DNA from: Rhodopseudomonas palustris JSC-3b
GTDB taxonomy: Bacteria > Pseudomonadota > Alphaproteobacteria > Rhizobiales > Xanthobacteraceae
Assembly: GCA_000504425.1 (NCBI GenBank)
Contig: KI632513.1
Coordinates: 673,999-737,998, forward strand
Direction: 5' to 3'
Length of the DNA stretch: 64,000 bases
The position numbers and the translations under genes were made by a program. Under the pieces are notes generated by a model that worked only from the letters and a program-made list of their open reading frames with translations, had not been told where the DNA came from and did no database searches. The stretch's first letter is position 1, and each line of letters starts with the position of its first letter. Below are positions 36,342 through 45,871 of the stretch, piece by piece.

Positions 36342-36926
36342 ATGGGACTTGCGATCATGATCCTCGGTCTGGCGCTGTTTGTCGGCGTCCATGGCATCAC
36401 CACACAACGCGACCTGCGCGCCCGGCTGATCGGCATCGGCGGCGAGGCGGTCTATAAGATGGTCTATGCAGTGCTCGCGATTGCCGGGCTGCTGCTGATC
36501 GGTTTCGGCTTCGGTATGTATCGTGAGGCCGGTCTCATTCACATCTGGCAGCCGCCGGCCTGGACCAAGCACGTCGCCGCGCTGCTGATGGTGCTGGCGT
36601 CGATCCTGCTGGTCGCCGCCTATGTCCGCGGCCGGATCTATGTCGTGGTCAAGCATCCGATGCTGGCCGCGGTCAAAGCCTGGGCAGTGGCGCATCTGAT
36701 CGCCAATGGCGATCTCGGCTCGATCATTCTGTTCGGCACCATGCTGACCTGGGCGGTGCTCGACCGAATCTCGCTGAAGCGGCGCTCCGATGCCGGTGGC
36801 CCGCCGCTGCCGGTCGGTGGCTGGAAGAACGACGCGATCGCGGTGGTCGGCGGCATCGTGCTCTATCTGGGGCTGGCCTATGCATTCCACCCGTTGGTGA
36901 TCGGGGTCTCTCTGGTTGGAGCGTAA
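36342..36926 (+). CDS. NnrU family membrane protein
   Basis: A 194-aa inner-membrane protein of the NnrU family, named from denitrification loci of Rhodobacter and related to the isoprenoid-biosynthesis methyltransferase-like fold. About six hydrophobic segments; [10 protein letters not shown] and the charged RSDAGGP loop are visible, and [23 protein letters not shown] is the family hallmark stretch. The ATG at 36342 has AAGGGGG upstream. It ends two bases before panB, so the two share a transcript. No other denitrification gene is near and no FNR/NNR site was found. Confidence 0.83.
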   Translation: MGLAIMILGLALFVGVHGITTQRDLRARLIGIGGEAVYKMVYAVLAIAGLLLIGFGFGMYREAGLIHIWQPPAWTKHVAALLMVLASILLVAAYVRGRIYVVVKHPMLAAVKAWAVAHLIANGDLGSIILFGTMLTWAVLDRISLKRRSDAGGPPLPVGGWKNDAIAVVGGIVLYLGLAYAFHPLVIGVSLVGA

Positions 36927-36928
36927 GC

Positions 36929-37750
36929 ATGTCGGTGCAGTCCACGATCAAGCGCAAGACCGCACCGGATATCCTGGCCCGCAAGGGCGGCGATCCGGTG
37001 GTGATGCTGACCTCCTATCACGCCCATACCGCGGCGCTGGTCGATCGCTATTGTGACGTCATTCTGGTCGGGGACTCGCTCGGCAACGTCATGCACGGCT
37101 TTGAAACCACCGTGCCGGTGACGCTCGACATGATGATCATGCAGGGCCTCGCGGTGATGCGCGGCTCCAAGGAAGCGCTGGTGGTGGTCGATCTGCCGTT
37201 CGGCTCCTATGAGGCTTCCAAGGAGCAGGCGTTTCATTCCGCGGCGCGGGTGATGAAGGAAAGCCTGTGCGGCGCGGTCAAGCTCGAGGGCGGCGTCAAG
37301 ATGGCCGAGACCATCCGCTTCCTCACCGAGCGCGGCGTGCCGGTGATGGCCCATATCGGGCTGACGCCGCAGTCAATCAACACGCTCGGCTCGTTCCGCG
37401 CCCAGGGCCGCGACGAAAACAGCTGGGCGCCGATCGAGGCCGACGCCCGTGCGGTGGCCGAGGCGGGCGCGTTCTCTGTGGTGATCGAAGCGGTGGCCGA
37501 ACCGCTGGCGCGCAAGATCACCCAAGACATTGCGATTCCGACCATAGGCATCGGTGCCAGCGCGGCCTGCGACGGCCAGGTGCTGGTGCTCGAAGACATG
37601 CTCGGCCTGTCGCCGCGCGCGCCGAAATTCGTCAAACGGTTCGGCGATCTCGGCCCAGGGATCGAGGCCGCGATCAAGGCCTATGCCAGCGAAGTGCGCT
37701 CGCGCGCCTTTCCGGGGCCGGAACACGTGTACGGCATGAAGAAGGGCTGA
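36929..37750 (+). CDS. panB: 3-methyl-2-oxobutanoate hydroxymethyltransferase
   Basis: A 273-aa PanB, the first committed enzyme of pantothenate synthesis, adding a hydroxymethyl group from methylene-THF to ketoisovalerate. Family motifs are [31 protein letters not shown] (Mg2+ and substrate region), VKLEGG, HIGLTPQ and [14 protein letters not shown]. Length is normal. panC is not adjacent. The gene follows nnrU by 2 bp. Confidence 0.95.
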   Translation: MSVQSTIKRKTAPDILARKGGDPVVMLTSYHAHTAALVDRYCDVILVGDSLGNVMHGFETTVPVTLDMMIMQGLAVMRGSKEALVVVDLPFGSYEASKEQAFHSAARVMKESLCGAVKLEGGVKMAETIRFLTERGVPVMAHIGLTPQSINTLGSFRAQGRDENSWAPIEADARAVAEAGAFSVVIEAVAEPLARKITQDIAIPTIGIGASAACDGQVLVLEDMLGLSPRAPKFVKRFGDLGPGIEAAIKAYASEVRSRAFPGPEHVYGMKKG

Positions 37751-37912
37751 TGGTGAGGCGGCCGGGCGCGGCCGCTTCGTCGCATCTCAACACTCTGATC
37801 TTGCTTGTTTTGCCTTGCGTCCGCCATATCGCTAGGGTACGCCGCGCGCGGCATCCGGCGGGCGCGCAACAGGCGGCGCCCAGCGTGGCGCGTGGGGACG
37901 GGATAATCTTAA

Positions 37913-38566
37913 GTGTCAGAAATCTTTAACGAAATCGATGAAGACCTGCGCCGCGAACGGCTCAAGAAGCTGTGGGATCGGTATTCGCTGCTGATCATTG
38001 GCGGTGCGCTCGCGATCATCATCGGGGTCGGTGGCTGGCGCGGCTATCAGTATTTCGAGGGCCAGAAGGCTGCCGAGGCCGGCGCGGCCTTCAATGCCGC
38101 GGCCGAGCTGTCGGAACAGAACAAGCATGCCGAGGCTGAAGCGGCGTTCGCCAAGCTCGCGGCCAGCGCGCCGTCCGGCTATCGCACGCTGGCGCGGCTG
38201 CGGCTCGCCGGCGAACTGGCGCTGCGTGACGTGCCGGCTGCGGTCAAAGCCTATGACGAGGTGGCGGCCGATAATTCGGTGCCCGCCGTCGATCGCGAAC
38301 TCGCCAAGGTGCGCGCCGCTGGCTTGCTGCTGGAAACCGCGAGCTTTGCCGACATGACCCAGCGCCTTGAGGCCTCGGCCGCTGGCAACGGCGCCTATCG
38401 CCACACCGCGCGCGAATTGCTGGCGCTGTCGGCCTGGAAGGCGGGCGATGCCGTCGCTGCGCGCAAATGGCTGCAACTGATCGCCACCGACGTCGAGACG
38501 CCGTCCAGCCTGCGCCAGCGTGCCGAAGCGCTGCAGGCGCTGCTGCCGCCGGCGGCCAAGAGCTGA
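37913..38566 (+). CDS. YfgM-like tetratricopeptide membrane protein
   Basis: A 217-aa protein with a cytosolic N-terminus (SEIFNEIDEDLRRERLKKLW), one membrane helix (about 25-45) and a periplasmic TPR_21/PF09976 domain. In E. coli the equivalent YfgM is an ancillary subunit of SecYEG with PpiD. Its place two genes before der matches the yfgM-bamB-der order in gammaproteobacteria. The start is a GTG at 37913. Confidence 0.82.
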   Translation: MSEIFNEIDEDLRRERLKKLWDRYSLLIIGGALAIIIGVGGWRGYQYFEGQKAAEAGAAFNAAAELSEQNKHAEAEAAFAKLAASAPSGYRTLARLRLAGELALRDVPAAVKAYDEVAADNSVPAVDRELAKVRAAGLLLETASFADMTQRLEASAAGNGAYRHTARELLALSAWKAGDAVAARKWLQLIATDVETPSSLRQRAEALQALLPPAAKS

Positions 38567-38631
38567 AACTGATGTGATAGCGCTGCGCCGGGCTGATCGC
38601 GCGCCGCGCCAACCAAGTATGTGAGACCCCG

Positions 38632-39174
38632 ATGCGCCGCACGCCTCGATTGATTTCCGCCGCAGTGCTGATCGCGCTGGGAAGCGCGCTGTCAGGCTGC
38701 GGCAGCACCTCGGGCTTGGACCCGACCGACCTGCTGGACTTCCTCGACACTAAGAAGCCGCTGCCCGGCGAGCGCAAGCCGGTGTTCCCGGAAGGCGTGC
38801 CCGGCCTGGAGCAGGGCGTGCCCAAGCATCTCTATCGCGGCGCCAATAACGAACCGGCTGCGGCCGAGCCGCCGCCGGCGCCTGCCGCGGCCGAGGAGCC
38901 GAAGCCGTCGCGCGCCGCCAAGCAGAAGCGGGCCAAGCCGGCCGCCGCTCAGCCGGCGCCGCAGCCCGACGCCGCCGAAGCGCCGCCGGCCGAGGAAGAG
39001 GGCAGCACCGCCGCCGCGCCGCCCGCGCCGAAGCCGGCCAAGCAGCAGACCCGCCGTCGCAGCGTCACCGCGCCGCCGCCGGATCCGGAGCCGCAGGCCA
39101 CCACCACGGCTCCCGCCGCGCCGAGCAGCTCGCCGTTCCCGGCACCGCTGCCCGGTGGCAGTTTCCAGCGCTGA
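38632..39174 (+). CDS. Pro/Ala-rich lipoprotein of unknown function
   Basis: A 180-aa predicted lipoprotein: signal peptide with lipobox LSGC (Cys23), a short conserved-looking segment at about 30-70 (LLDFLDTKKPLPG, FPEGVPGLEQGVP), then more than 100 residues rich in Ala, Pro, Lys and Glu. There is no recognisable domain. It occupies the place that bamB holds between yfgM and der in E. coli, but has no beta-propeller repeats, so it is not BamB. A periplasm-spanning or peptidoglycan-contacting tail is plausible. Confidence 0.75.
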   Translation: MRRTPRLISAAVLIALGSALSGCGSTSGLDPTDLLDFLDTKKPLPGERKPVFPEGVPGLEQGVPKHLYRGANNEPAAAEPPPAPAAAEEPKPSRAAKQKRAKPAAAQPAPQPDAAEAPPAEEEGSTAAAPPAPKPAKQQTRRRSVTAPPPDPEPQATTTAPAAPSSSPFPAPLPGGSFQR

Positions 39175-39235
39175 TCCAGCTCCCGTGAGCTGAGCGCGAT
39201 TGACAGGCCGCCACAACTCAGGCCACGGAACGCCG

Positions 39236-40618
39236 ATGTCCTATACGTTTGCAATCATCGGCCGGCCCAATGTCGGCAAGTCGACCCTGTTCAACCGTCT
39301 GGTCGGGCAAAAGCTCGCGCTGGTCGACGACACCCCGGGCGTGACCCGCGACCGCCGCGAGGGCGAGGCCCGGCTCGGCGACCTGCGCTTCACCATCATC
39401 GATACTGCGGGGCTCGATGAGGGCCCCAAGGGCTCGCTGACCGCGCGCATGCAGCAGCAGACCGAGACGGCGATCGAACTCGCCGACGCGCTGTTTTTCG
39501 TGATCGACGCCCGCGCCGGACTGACGCCGAACGACCGCGCCTTTGCCGATTTCGCGCGCCGCGCCAACAAGCCAGTGATCCTGCTCGCCAATAAGAGCGA
39601 GGGCAAACAGGGCGAGATCGGCGCGATGGAGTCCTATGCGCTCGGGCTCGGCGATCCGGTGATGATCTCCGCCGAGCACGGCGAGGGCATGGGCGAACTC
39701 TATGACGCGGTGCGCGAGCTGTTGCCCGAACCGCCCGAAGAGGATGAGGAGCCGGAAGCCATCGGCGAGCTGACCGACGAGGAAATCGCCAAGCGTCCGA
39801 TCCGGGTTGCGATCGTCGGCCGGCCCAATGCCGGCAAGTCGACCACCATCAATTATCTGCTCGGCGAGGAACGGCTGCTGACCAGCCCGGAGGCCGGCAC
39901 CACGCGCGATTCGATCGCGGTCGAGGTGGTCTATCGCGGCCGCAGCTTCAAAATCTTCGACACCGCCGGGCTGCGCCGCCGCTCGCGCATTGAGGAGAAG
40001 CTGGAAAAGCTGTCGGTCGCCGATGCGCTGCGCGCGGTGCGTTTTGCTGAAGTCGTGGTGCTGATGCTCGATTCGCAGACCAAGTTCGAAGAACAGGATT
40101 TGCGCATCGCCGATCTGATCGAGCGCGAGGGGCGTGCGCTGGTGATCGCGGTCAATAAATGGGATCTGGTCGATCGCCAGCCCGGCCAGATCGGAGCGCT
40201 GCGCACCGAGGCCGATCATTGGCTGCCGCAGGTCAAGGGCGTGCCGATCGTGGCGATGTCCGGGCTGATGGGCGAGGGCATCGAGCGCCTGATGAAGGCG
40301 ATCGAGGAAGCCTACGCCATCTGGAACCGGCGTATCCCGACCGCGGCGCTCAATCGCTGGTTCGAGCAGGCGATTCAGACCAATCCGCCGCCGGCAGTGT
40401 CGGGCCGCCGCTTAAAGCTGAACTACATCACCCAGACCAAGGCGCGGCCGCCGAGCTTTGTGGTGTTCTGCTCGCGCGCCGATGCGGTGCCGGAATCCTA
40501 TCTGCGCTATCTGATCAACAGCCTGCGCAGCGGCTTTGAGCTGCCTGGGACGCCGGTACGCATCACGCTGCGCGAAAAGGCCAATCCGTTCGCCCATAAG
40601 CGCAAGCGGCCGTCATGA
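39236..40618 (+). CDS. der: Ribosome biogenesis GTPase Der (EngA)
   Basis: A 460-aa protein with two tandem GTPase domains and a C-terminal KH-like domain, needed for 50S subunit assembly. Domain 1: [10 protein letters not shown] and DTAG, NKSE; domain 2: [26 protein letters not shown]. The linker is acidic ([12 protein letters not shown]). The ATG at 39236 starts the conserved MSYTFAIIG; the frame runs on to 39200. Its stop overlaps the MFS gene by 4 bp. Confidence 0.95.
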   Translation: MSYTFAIIGRPNVGKSTLFNRLVGQKLALVDDTPGVTRDRREGEARLGDLRFTIIDTAGLDEGPKGSLTARMQQQTETAIELADALFFVIDARAGLTPNDRAFADFARRANKPVILLANKSEGKQGEIGAMESYALGLGDPVMISAEHGEGMGELYDAVRELLPEPPEEDEEPEAIGELTDEEIAKRPIRVAIVGRPNAGKSTTINYLLGEERLLTSPEAGTTRDSIAVEVVYRGRSFKIFDTAGLRRRSRIEEKLEKLSVADALRAVRFAEVVVLMLDSQTKFEEQDLRIADLIEREGRALVIAVNKWDLVDRQPGQIGALRTEADHWLPQVKGVPIVAMSGLMGEGIERLMKAIEEAYAIWNRRIPTAALNRWFEQAIQTNPPPAVSGRRLKLNYITQTKARPPSFVVFCSRADAVPESYLRYLINSLRSGFELPGTPVRITLREKANPFAHKRKRPS

Positions 40619-41937
40619 GCGCAGGAAGCCCGGCCGCCGAAATCATCACGCCGCCACCCGCGGGGCCACGGCGCGCGGCGGTGGGCTTCATCTTCGTCAC
40701 CATCCTGCTCGACATGCTGTCGATCGGGATGATCCTGCCGATCCTGCCAAAGCTGGTCGAAAGCTTCGCCGACAACAACACCGCCGATGCGGCGCGCATC
40801 TACGGTCTGTTCGGCACCGCCTGGGCGCTGATGCAGTTCTTCGCATCGCCGCTGCTCGGCGCGCTGTCCGATCGCTTCGGCCGCCGCCCGGTGATCCTGC
40901 TCTCCAATTTCGGCCTTGGCCTCGATTACGTGCTGATGGCGCTGGCGCCGTCGCTGGTGTGGCTGTTCATCGGCCGCATGATCTCCGGCGTCACCTCCGC
41001 CAGCATCGCCACCTCGTTCGCCTACATCGCCGACGTCACGCCCGCGGAGAAACGCGCCGCGGTGTTCGGCAAGGTCGGCGCCGCGTTCGGGATCGGCTTC
41101 ATCGTCGGGCCCGCGGTTGGCGGTCTGCTCGGCGGCGTCGATCCGCGGCTGCCGTTCTGGGTGGCGGCGGCGCTCAGCCTCGCCAATGCCGCCTATGGCT
41201 TCTTCGTGCTGCCGGAATCGCTGCCCAAGGAGCGGCGCGCGCCGTTCCGCTGGCGCAGTGCCAATCCGCTCGGCGCGGTGCGGCTGCTCGGCTCGAACCG
41301 CACGCTCGGCGCGCTCGCGGTGGTGCGGTTCTGCGCCGACGTCGCGCATATCTCGCTGCCGGCGACCTTCGTGCTGTACACCACCTATCGCTATGGCTGG
41401 GATCAGACCACGGTCGGTCTGGCGCTGGCGTTTGTCGGGCTGTGGACCGCGATCGTGCAGGGCGGTCTGGTCGGGCCGGCGCTGAAAAAGCTCGGCGAGT
41501 TTCGGGCGATCGTGATCGGCTATAGCGGCGGCGCGCTCGGCTTCCTGATCTACGCGCTGGCGCCGAACGGCACGCTGTTCTGGATCGGCATTCCGATCAT
41601 GACGATCTGGGGCATCGCCGGGCCGGCGACTTCCAGCCTGATGACGCGCCTGGTGCCCGCCGATCAGCAGGGCGCGCTGCAGGGCGCCAACACCAGCGTG
41701 CATTCCATTGCCGAACTGGTCGGCCCGTTTGTGTTCACGATGATCTTTGCGGCGTTCATCAGTGCCGGCGCGCCGCTGTTCCTGCCGGGGGCGCCGTTCC
41801 TGCTGGCGGGCGCGCTGCTGCTGGTGTCGATGGTGGTCGGCGCCTATGCGGTGCGGTCGATGCCGCCGTCGCTGGCGCTGCAGCCCGCTCAGCCGCAGAC
41901 GGTGGCTGCGGCTGACAGCAAGACGGCTGAGAGCTGA
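40615..41937 (+). CDS. MFS transporter, TetA/TCR-like drug:H+ antiporter subgroup
   Basis: A 440-aa major facilitator protein with about 12 membrane helices. The motif [17 protein letters not shown] between helices 2 and 3 and the DIVP-like [14 protein letters not shown] in helix 1 place it among TetA-like (DHA1) antiporters; PESL follows the first half, as in TetA. It overlaps der by 4 bp (ATGA), so it is translationally coupled to a ribosome-assembly gene, which is unusual. The substrate is unknown; resistance should not be assumed. Confidence 0.85.
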   Translation: MSAGSPAAEIITPPPAGPRRAAVGFIFVTILLDMLSIGMILPILPKLVESFADNNTADAARIYGLFGTAWALMQFFASPLLGALSDRFGRRPVILLSNFGLGLDYVLMALAPSLVWLFIGRMISGVTSASIATSFAYIADVTPAEKRAAVFGKVGAAFGIGFIVGPAVGGLLGGVDPRLPFWVAAALSLANAAYGFFVLPESLPKERRAPFRWRSANPLGAVRLLGSNRTLGALAVVRFCADVAHISLPATFVLYTTYRYGWDQTTVGLALAFVGLWTAIVQGGLVGPALKKLGEFRAIVIGYSGGALGFLIYALAPNGTLFWIGIPIMTIWGIAGPATSSLMTRLVPADQQGALQGANTSVHSIAELVGPFVFTMIFAAFISAGAPLFLPGAPFLLAGALLLVSMVVGAYAVRSMPPSLALQPAQPQTVAAADSKTAES

Positions 41938-41960
41938 TAGCAGCGACCGCATCCATTGTG

Positions 41961-42067
41961 CGTCGTTGCCCGCGCTTTGTCGCGGGCATCCACGTCTTAA
42001 AAGCGCAGCAAGGTTCGCAGCAAGGTTCAAAGACGGCGATGGCCGGGACGTGCCCGGCCATGACGTG
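41961..42067. repeat. Palindromic repeat related to 1309-1457, with an internal 12-bp duplication
   Basis: Two hairpins (CCCGCGCTTTGTCGCGGG and GGCCGGGACGTGCCCGGCC) flank CATCCACGTCTT. They are the same modules as at 1309-1457 in the opposite order. GCAGCAAGGTTC is present twice in tandem at 42005-42028, so the element has expanded locally. It fills the gap between the convergent MFS and DUF2147 genes. Confidence 0.65.
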
Positions 42068-42108
42068 ATTGATATCAATCGATGGTGGATTGAGGGCGTT
42101 GGCGCCGC

Positions 42109-42525
42109 TTAGTTGGTGCGCGTCCAGTTCGAGGATTTGCAGATCATGCCGCCCATCGCGCAGCCCTGGGTGGTGAGGGTGCCGCCGGACAGGCTCATCT
42201 TGCCGGTGTAGGTCTTGCCGTCTTCAGGATTGAAGGCGCTACCATTCCAGGCATTCGGCCCGGCCGGCTTCATTTCCGAAAATACCCGCTGGCCAACCTT
42301 GGCCGGCGTTTCGATGCCGGGCTTCAGCCAGACGATGGTGCCGCACAGCGCGCCGCCGCACGGCGCGAACTTCACCTTGGACGCGCCCGTATCGCGCAGC
42401 CAGACGCCAGTCACTTCATCGGCATGTGCTGAACTGGTCGCCACCGTCGTCAGCGCGGCCGCAAACAGCCCGAACCCCGCCACCAGACCAACACTGGCGC
42501 AACGAAACGCCCACTTGCTTCGCAT
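42109..42525 (-). CDS. DUF2147 secreted protein
   Basis: A 138-aa exported protein: signal peptide about 1-35 ending SSAHA, then a DUF2147 (PF09917) lipocalin-like domain with VTGVWLRDTGASKVKFAPCGGALCGTIVWL-type start (seen in pieces: GVWLRDTG, CGGALCG) and NPEDGKTYTGKM. Four cysteines (two in CGGALC, two near CAMGGMIC) probably form two disulfides. The family is periplasmic and of unknown function. Confidence 0.85.
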   Translation of the reverse strand: MRSKWAFRCASVGLVAGFGLFAAALTTVATSSAHADEVTGVWLRDTGASKVKFAPCGGALCGTIVWLKPGIETPAKVGQRVFSEMKPAGPNAWNGSAFNPEDGKTYTGKMSLSGGTLTTQGCAMGGMICKSSNWTRTN

Positions 42526-42629
42526 GTCCCCTCCCGATTGCTTTTTTCACGCGGCGGTTGCCGCTTGTGATTAGTCAATCGCGGCGCGTGCGCTGAGTCA
42601 ATCGGAAGGAGAATGCTGTCGCTACCAGA

Positions 42630-43373
42630 TTACGTAGCCGCGGCGAAATCCCGCAGCTCGCCGGTCTGGTACTGATAGACCTTGCCATTGTCCTGCCAAT
42701 CGGGCTGGCACATCGGCACGATCATCTCGGCGACCTGCTTCGGGCTATCGAGCGTCGCCGGATCTTCGCCGGGCATCACGGTGGCGCGCAGCTTGGTGCG
42801 CACCGGGCCCGGATCAAACAGATTGACGCGCAGCGAGGTGGTGGCGTTCTCGGCGGCCCACACCCGCGCCAGCGTATCGAGCGCCGCCTTGGAGACCGCA
42901 GCCGGGCCGCGATAGGCCGGGGCGCGCTGGCCTTCGGAGCAGGTCAGCAGCACCGCACGGCCGGCGTCGGAGGCGCGCAGCAGCGGCTCCATGCAGCGGA
43001 TCAGCTGGAAATTGGCATTGAGGTTGATCGCCATCACCTCATCCCAGGATTTTGGGGTGATGTGGCCGAGCGGCGAGGACGGCCCGGCGATCGCGGCGCA
43101 GCTGACGAAGGCGTCGATCTTGCCATGGCGCTCATAGAGCGCGGCGCCGAGCCGTGCGACGCCGTCGAGATCGGTCAGATCGAGCGGCACCAGCGTCGAC
43201 ATATGGCCGGTAGCGGTGCGGATCTCGTCGTCGAGTTCTTCGAGGCCGCCCTGGGTGCGGGCCACGGCGACGATGTGTGCGCCGGCTTTGGCGAGCGCCA
43301 GCGCGGTGGCATAGCCGAGGCCGCGCGAGGCGCCGGTGACGAGAGCGATGCGAGAGGCGAGGGGAAGGGTCAT
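42630..43373 (-). CDS. Short-chain dehydrogenase-like protein lacking the catalytic Tyr
   Basis: A 247-aa SDR. The nucleotide loop TGASRGLG is intact, as are Asn in MAINLN, Ser146 and the Lys162 of the active site. The catalytic Tyr position four residues before the Lys is Ala158 (GPAAVSK instead of the usual GPYAVSK); the nearest Tyr is residue 154. The classical reaction may therefore be weak or lost. The ATG at 43373 follows a purine-rich stretch; a longer reading to 43439 runs into a repeat. It lies about 120 bp after purF on the same strand. Confidence 0.8.
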   Translation of the reverse strand: MTLPLASRIALVTGASRGLGYATALALAKAGAHIVAVARTQGGLEELDDEIRTATGHMSTLVPLDLTDLDGVARLGAALYERHGKIDAFVSCAAIAGPSSPLGHITPKSWDEVMAINLNANFQLIRCMEPLLRASDAGRAVLLTCSEGQRAPAYRGPAAVSKAALDTLARVWAAENATTSLRVNLFDPGPVRTKLRATVMPGEDPATLDSPKQVAEMIVPMCQPDWQDNGKVYQYQTGELRDFAAAT

Positions 43374-43412
43374 GTCTGCAGTCGTTCCGGCTTTAAGATA
43401 TATCGTAGCTTC

Positions 43413-43495
43413 ATACGCGGGCTTGGCCCGCGTATCCATCGCTAAAATAGCAATCCTGAAGACGGCGGCCGGCTGTGGCCCGGCTGCGCCGGGCG
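43413..43495. repeat. Palindromic repeat between purF and the SDR gene
   Basis: A perfect 10-bp hairpin ATACGCGGGC/GCCCGCGTAT (43413-43422 and 43426-43435, loop TTG) followed by CCATCGC, AAGACGG and a second GGCCGGCTGTGGCCCGGC hairpin. The module order resembles 41961-42067. It lies directly after the purF stop and could also slow or end purF transcription. Confidence 0.6.
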
Positions 43496-43496
43496 G

Positions 43497-45014
43497 TCAG
43501 CTCGCCTCGGCGAGCAGCGACAACTGCCGCGGCGCGTCGATCTCGTTCATGTCGGTGAGCGGGGTCGGGTAGTCGCCGGTAAAGCAGTGGTCGGTGAATT
43601 TCGGATTGGCGGGATCGCGGCCCGGTTCGCCCATCGCGCGGTAGATGCCATCGACCGACAGGAACGCCAGCGAATCGGCGCCGATCAGCTGGCGCATCTC
43701 TTCGAGGCTATGGGTCGCGGCCAACAGATTGGCGCGGTCCGGGGTGTCGATGCCGTAATAGTCGGGATGGGTGATCGGCGGTGAGGCGATCCGGAAATGC
43801 ACTTCGCTGGCGCCGGCCTCGCGCATCATCTTGACGATCTTCTTCGAAGTGGTGCCGCGCACCAGACTGTCGTCGATCAGCACGATGCGCTTGCCGGCGA
43901 TCGCCGCCTTGTTGGCCGAGTGCTTCATGCGCACGCCGAGTTCGCGCACACTCTGGGTCGGCTGAATGAAGGTGCGGCCGACATAGTGATTGCGGATGAT
44001 GCCGAGTTCGAACGGCACGCCCGACTGCCGCGAATAGCCGATCGCGGCCGGCACGCCGGAATCCGGCACCGGCACCACCACGTCCGCGGGCACGTGGCTT
44101 TCGCGCGCCAGCTCGGAACCGAATGCCTTGCGCGTGTCGTACACCGAGCGGCCGCCGACCACCGAGTCGGGACGGGCGAAGTAGATGTATTCGAAGATGC
44201 AGGGCCGCGCCGGCATCGGCGGGAACGGCTTGTGGCTGGTGACGCCGTGGCGGTCGAACACGATCACTTCGCCGGGCTCGATGTCGCGCACATAGTTGGC
44301 GCCGATGATATCGAGCGCGCAGGTTTCCGAGGCCAGGATCGGGCAGTCATCGAGTTCACCCAGCACCAGCGGGCGGATGCCGAGCGGATCGCGCGCGCCG
44401 ATCAGCTTCTTGTTGGTGAGCGTCACCAGCGAGTAGGCGCCTTCGAGCTCGCGCAGCGCTTCGATGAAGCGATCGATGAAATGCGGGCGCTTGGAATGCG
44501 CGACCAGATGCAGGATCACCTCGGTATCGGTGGTCGATTGCATGATGGCGCCGTTGCGCACCAGCTCGCGGCGCAGCGACAGGCCGTTGGTGAGGTTGCC
44601 GTTGTGTCCGACGGCAAAGCCGCCGGCATTCAGTTCGGCAAACAGCGGCTGCACGTTGCGCAAAATGGTTTCGCCGGTGGTCGAATAGCGCACATGGCCG
44701 ACCGCGGAATTGCCGGGCAGGCGGGCGATCACATCGGAGCGGGAGAAGGTGTCACCGACCAGGCCGAGCCGGCGCTCGGAATGGAACCGGCCATTGTCGA
44801 ACGACACGATGCCGGCGGCTTCCTGGCCGCGATGCTGCAAAGCATGCAGCCCGAGCGCGGTGATCGCCGCGGCGTCGGGGTGACCGAAGATGCCGAACAC
44901 GCCGCATTCTTCGCGCAGCGTGTCGCCCTCGAGATCGCTGTCGAGCAAGTAGCTGGCCGAACCTTCGTCGTCCGTCGGGGCGGCGTCTCGGCAAGGGTTG
45001 AAGTTCTTGGCCAT
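43497..45014 (-). CDS. purF: Amidophosphoribosyltransferase
   Basis: A 505-aa PurF catalysing the first step of purine synthesis from PRPP and glutamine. The N-terminal nucleophile is probably Cys37 in REECGVFGIFG, exposed after cleavage of a 36-residue propeptide. The PRPP loop is VLIDDSLVRGTTS. The cysteines that bind a 4Fe-4S cluster in the Bacillus enzyme are not conserved (HPDYYGID for HPCFYGID), so no cluster is expected. GGAGAGG precedes the ATG at 45014. It starts 19 bp after cvpA. Confidence 0.95.
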   Translation of the reverse strand: MAKNFNPCRDAAPTDDEGSASYLLDSDLEGDTLREECGVFGIFGHPDAAAITALGLHALQHRGQEAAGIVSFDNGRFHSERRLGLVGDTFSRSDVIARLPGNSAVGHVRYSTTGETILRNVQPLFAELNAGGFAVGHNGNLTNGLSLRRELVRNGAIMQSTTDTEVILHLVAHSKRPHFIDRFIEALRELEGAYSLVTLTNKKLIGARDPLGIRPLVLGELDDCPILASETCALDIIGANYVRDIEPGEVIVFDRHGVTSHKPFPPMPARPCIFEYIYFARPDSVVGGRSVYDTRKAFGSELARESHVPADVVVPVPDSGVPAAIGYSRQSGVPFELGIIRNHYVGRTFIQPTQSVRELGVRMKHSANKAAIAGKRIVLIDDSLVRGTTSKKIVKMMREAGASEVHFRIASPPITHPDYYGIDTPDRANLLAATHSLEEMRQLIGADSLAFLSVDGIYRAMGEPGRDPANPKFTDHCFTGDYPTPLTDMNEIDAPRQLSLLAEAS

Positions 45015-45033
45015 CACGCCTCTCCGTTGGGGA

Positions 45034-45663
45034 TCATTGTCCTGACGATTTCTCAATTTGCTTCTTCAAGCCGTCTCGCGACGATTTCGAATAGCCTTCG
45101 CTCGGGCTTGGTGCCGCAGGGGCCGCTTCGCCTTGCTCTTCTTCCGGCTTGTTCTTCTTGAATTTCTTCAAGATGGTGTTCTCGGGATCATCCGGCAAGA
45201 GCGACATCAGCCAATCGCCGGTGCCTTGCAGCATGGTGCGCGACTTGGCTTCAGTGACCCAATCGGGGCGCTGCTTGTCCGGCACCAGCCAGATGAAGAA
45301 CAGGAACGCCACCACCACGATCAACAGGCCGCGCGCCAGGCCGAAAAGGAAGCCGAGCGTGCGGTCGAGCGCGCCGATCCGCGAATCCAGGATCATGTCG
45401 GAGATGCGCACGGTGATGATCGACACCACGATCAGGGTGCCGATGAACACGCCGGCGATCACCGCGATGCTGGCCACGGTTTCGCTGTCGAAGTAGGTCT
45501 TCGCGGTCGGCAGCAACTTCTGGTAGCTGTACAGCGTCACCAGCGCAGCCGCGCCCCACGCCGCGATCGACAACACTTCGCGCATAAAGCCGCGAACCAT
45601 CGCCAGCAGGCCGGAAATCAACATCACCGCGAGCAGGACGAAGTCGAGAATCGTAATCGGCAT
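45034..45663 (-). CDS. cvpA: CvpA family membrane protein
   Basis: A 209-aa inner-membrane protein of the CvpA family (colicin V production), with four hydrophobic segments in the first 130 residues (ITILDFVLLAVMLISG onward) and a charged cytosolic C-terminus (FKKNKPEEEQG). In many proteobacteria cvpA precedes purF, as here; the function is linked to envelope stress and purine genes but is unclear. The ATG at 45663 is preferred over 45699. Confidence 0.9.
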   Translation of the reverse strand: MPITILDFVLLAVMLISGLLAMVRGFMREVLSIAAWGAAALVTLYSYQKLLPTAKTYFDSETVASIAVIAGVFIGTLIVVSIITVRISDMILDSRIGALDRTLGFLFGLARGLLIVVVAFLFFIWLVPDKQRPDWVTEAKSRTMLQGTGDWLMSLLPDDPENTILKKFKKNKPEEEQGEAAPAAPSPSEGYSKSSRDGLKKQIEKSSGQ

Positions 45664-45871
45664 GGATCGGTCAGGCCCGCTCGTAGGTCCAACAGGCAAA
45701 GCAGCGCTCAGCCGCGCTGCCTCGGGTTTCGGTCATATCGCACGGCTCGCGCCGACGGACCACCGCAAACCGGGCTGGCATCGCAGCAATGCTCCGATCG
45801 CTTAACGGCCGGTGTCGTTCGTCGGGTTGGCTTGTCGCGCGCGCGTTGTATAGCGGTGTCGCCGCGCGAGG

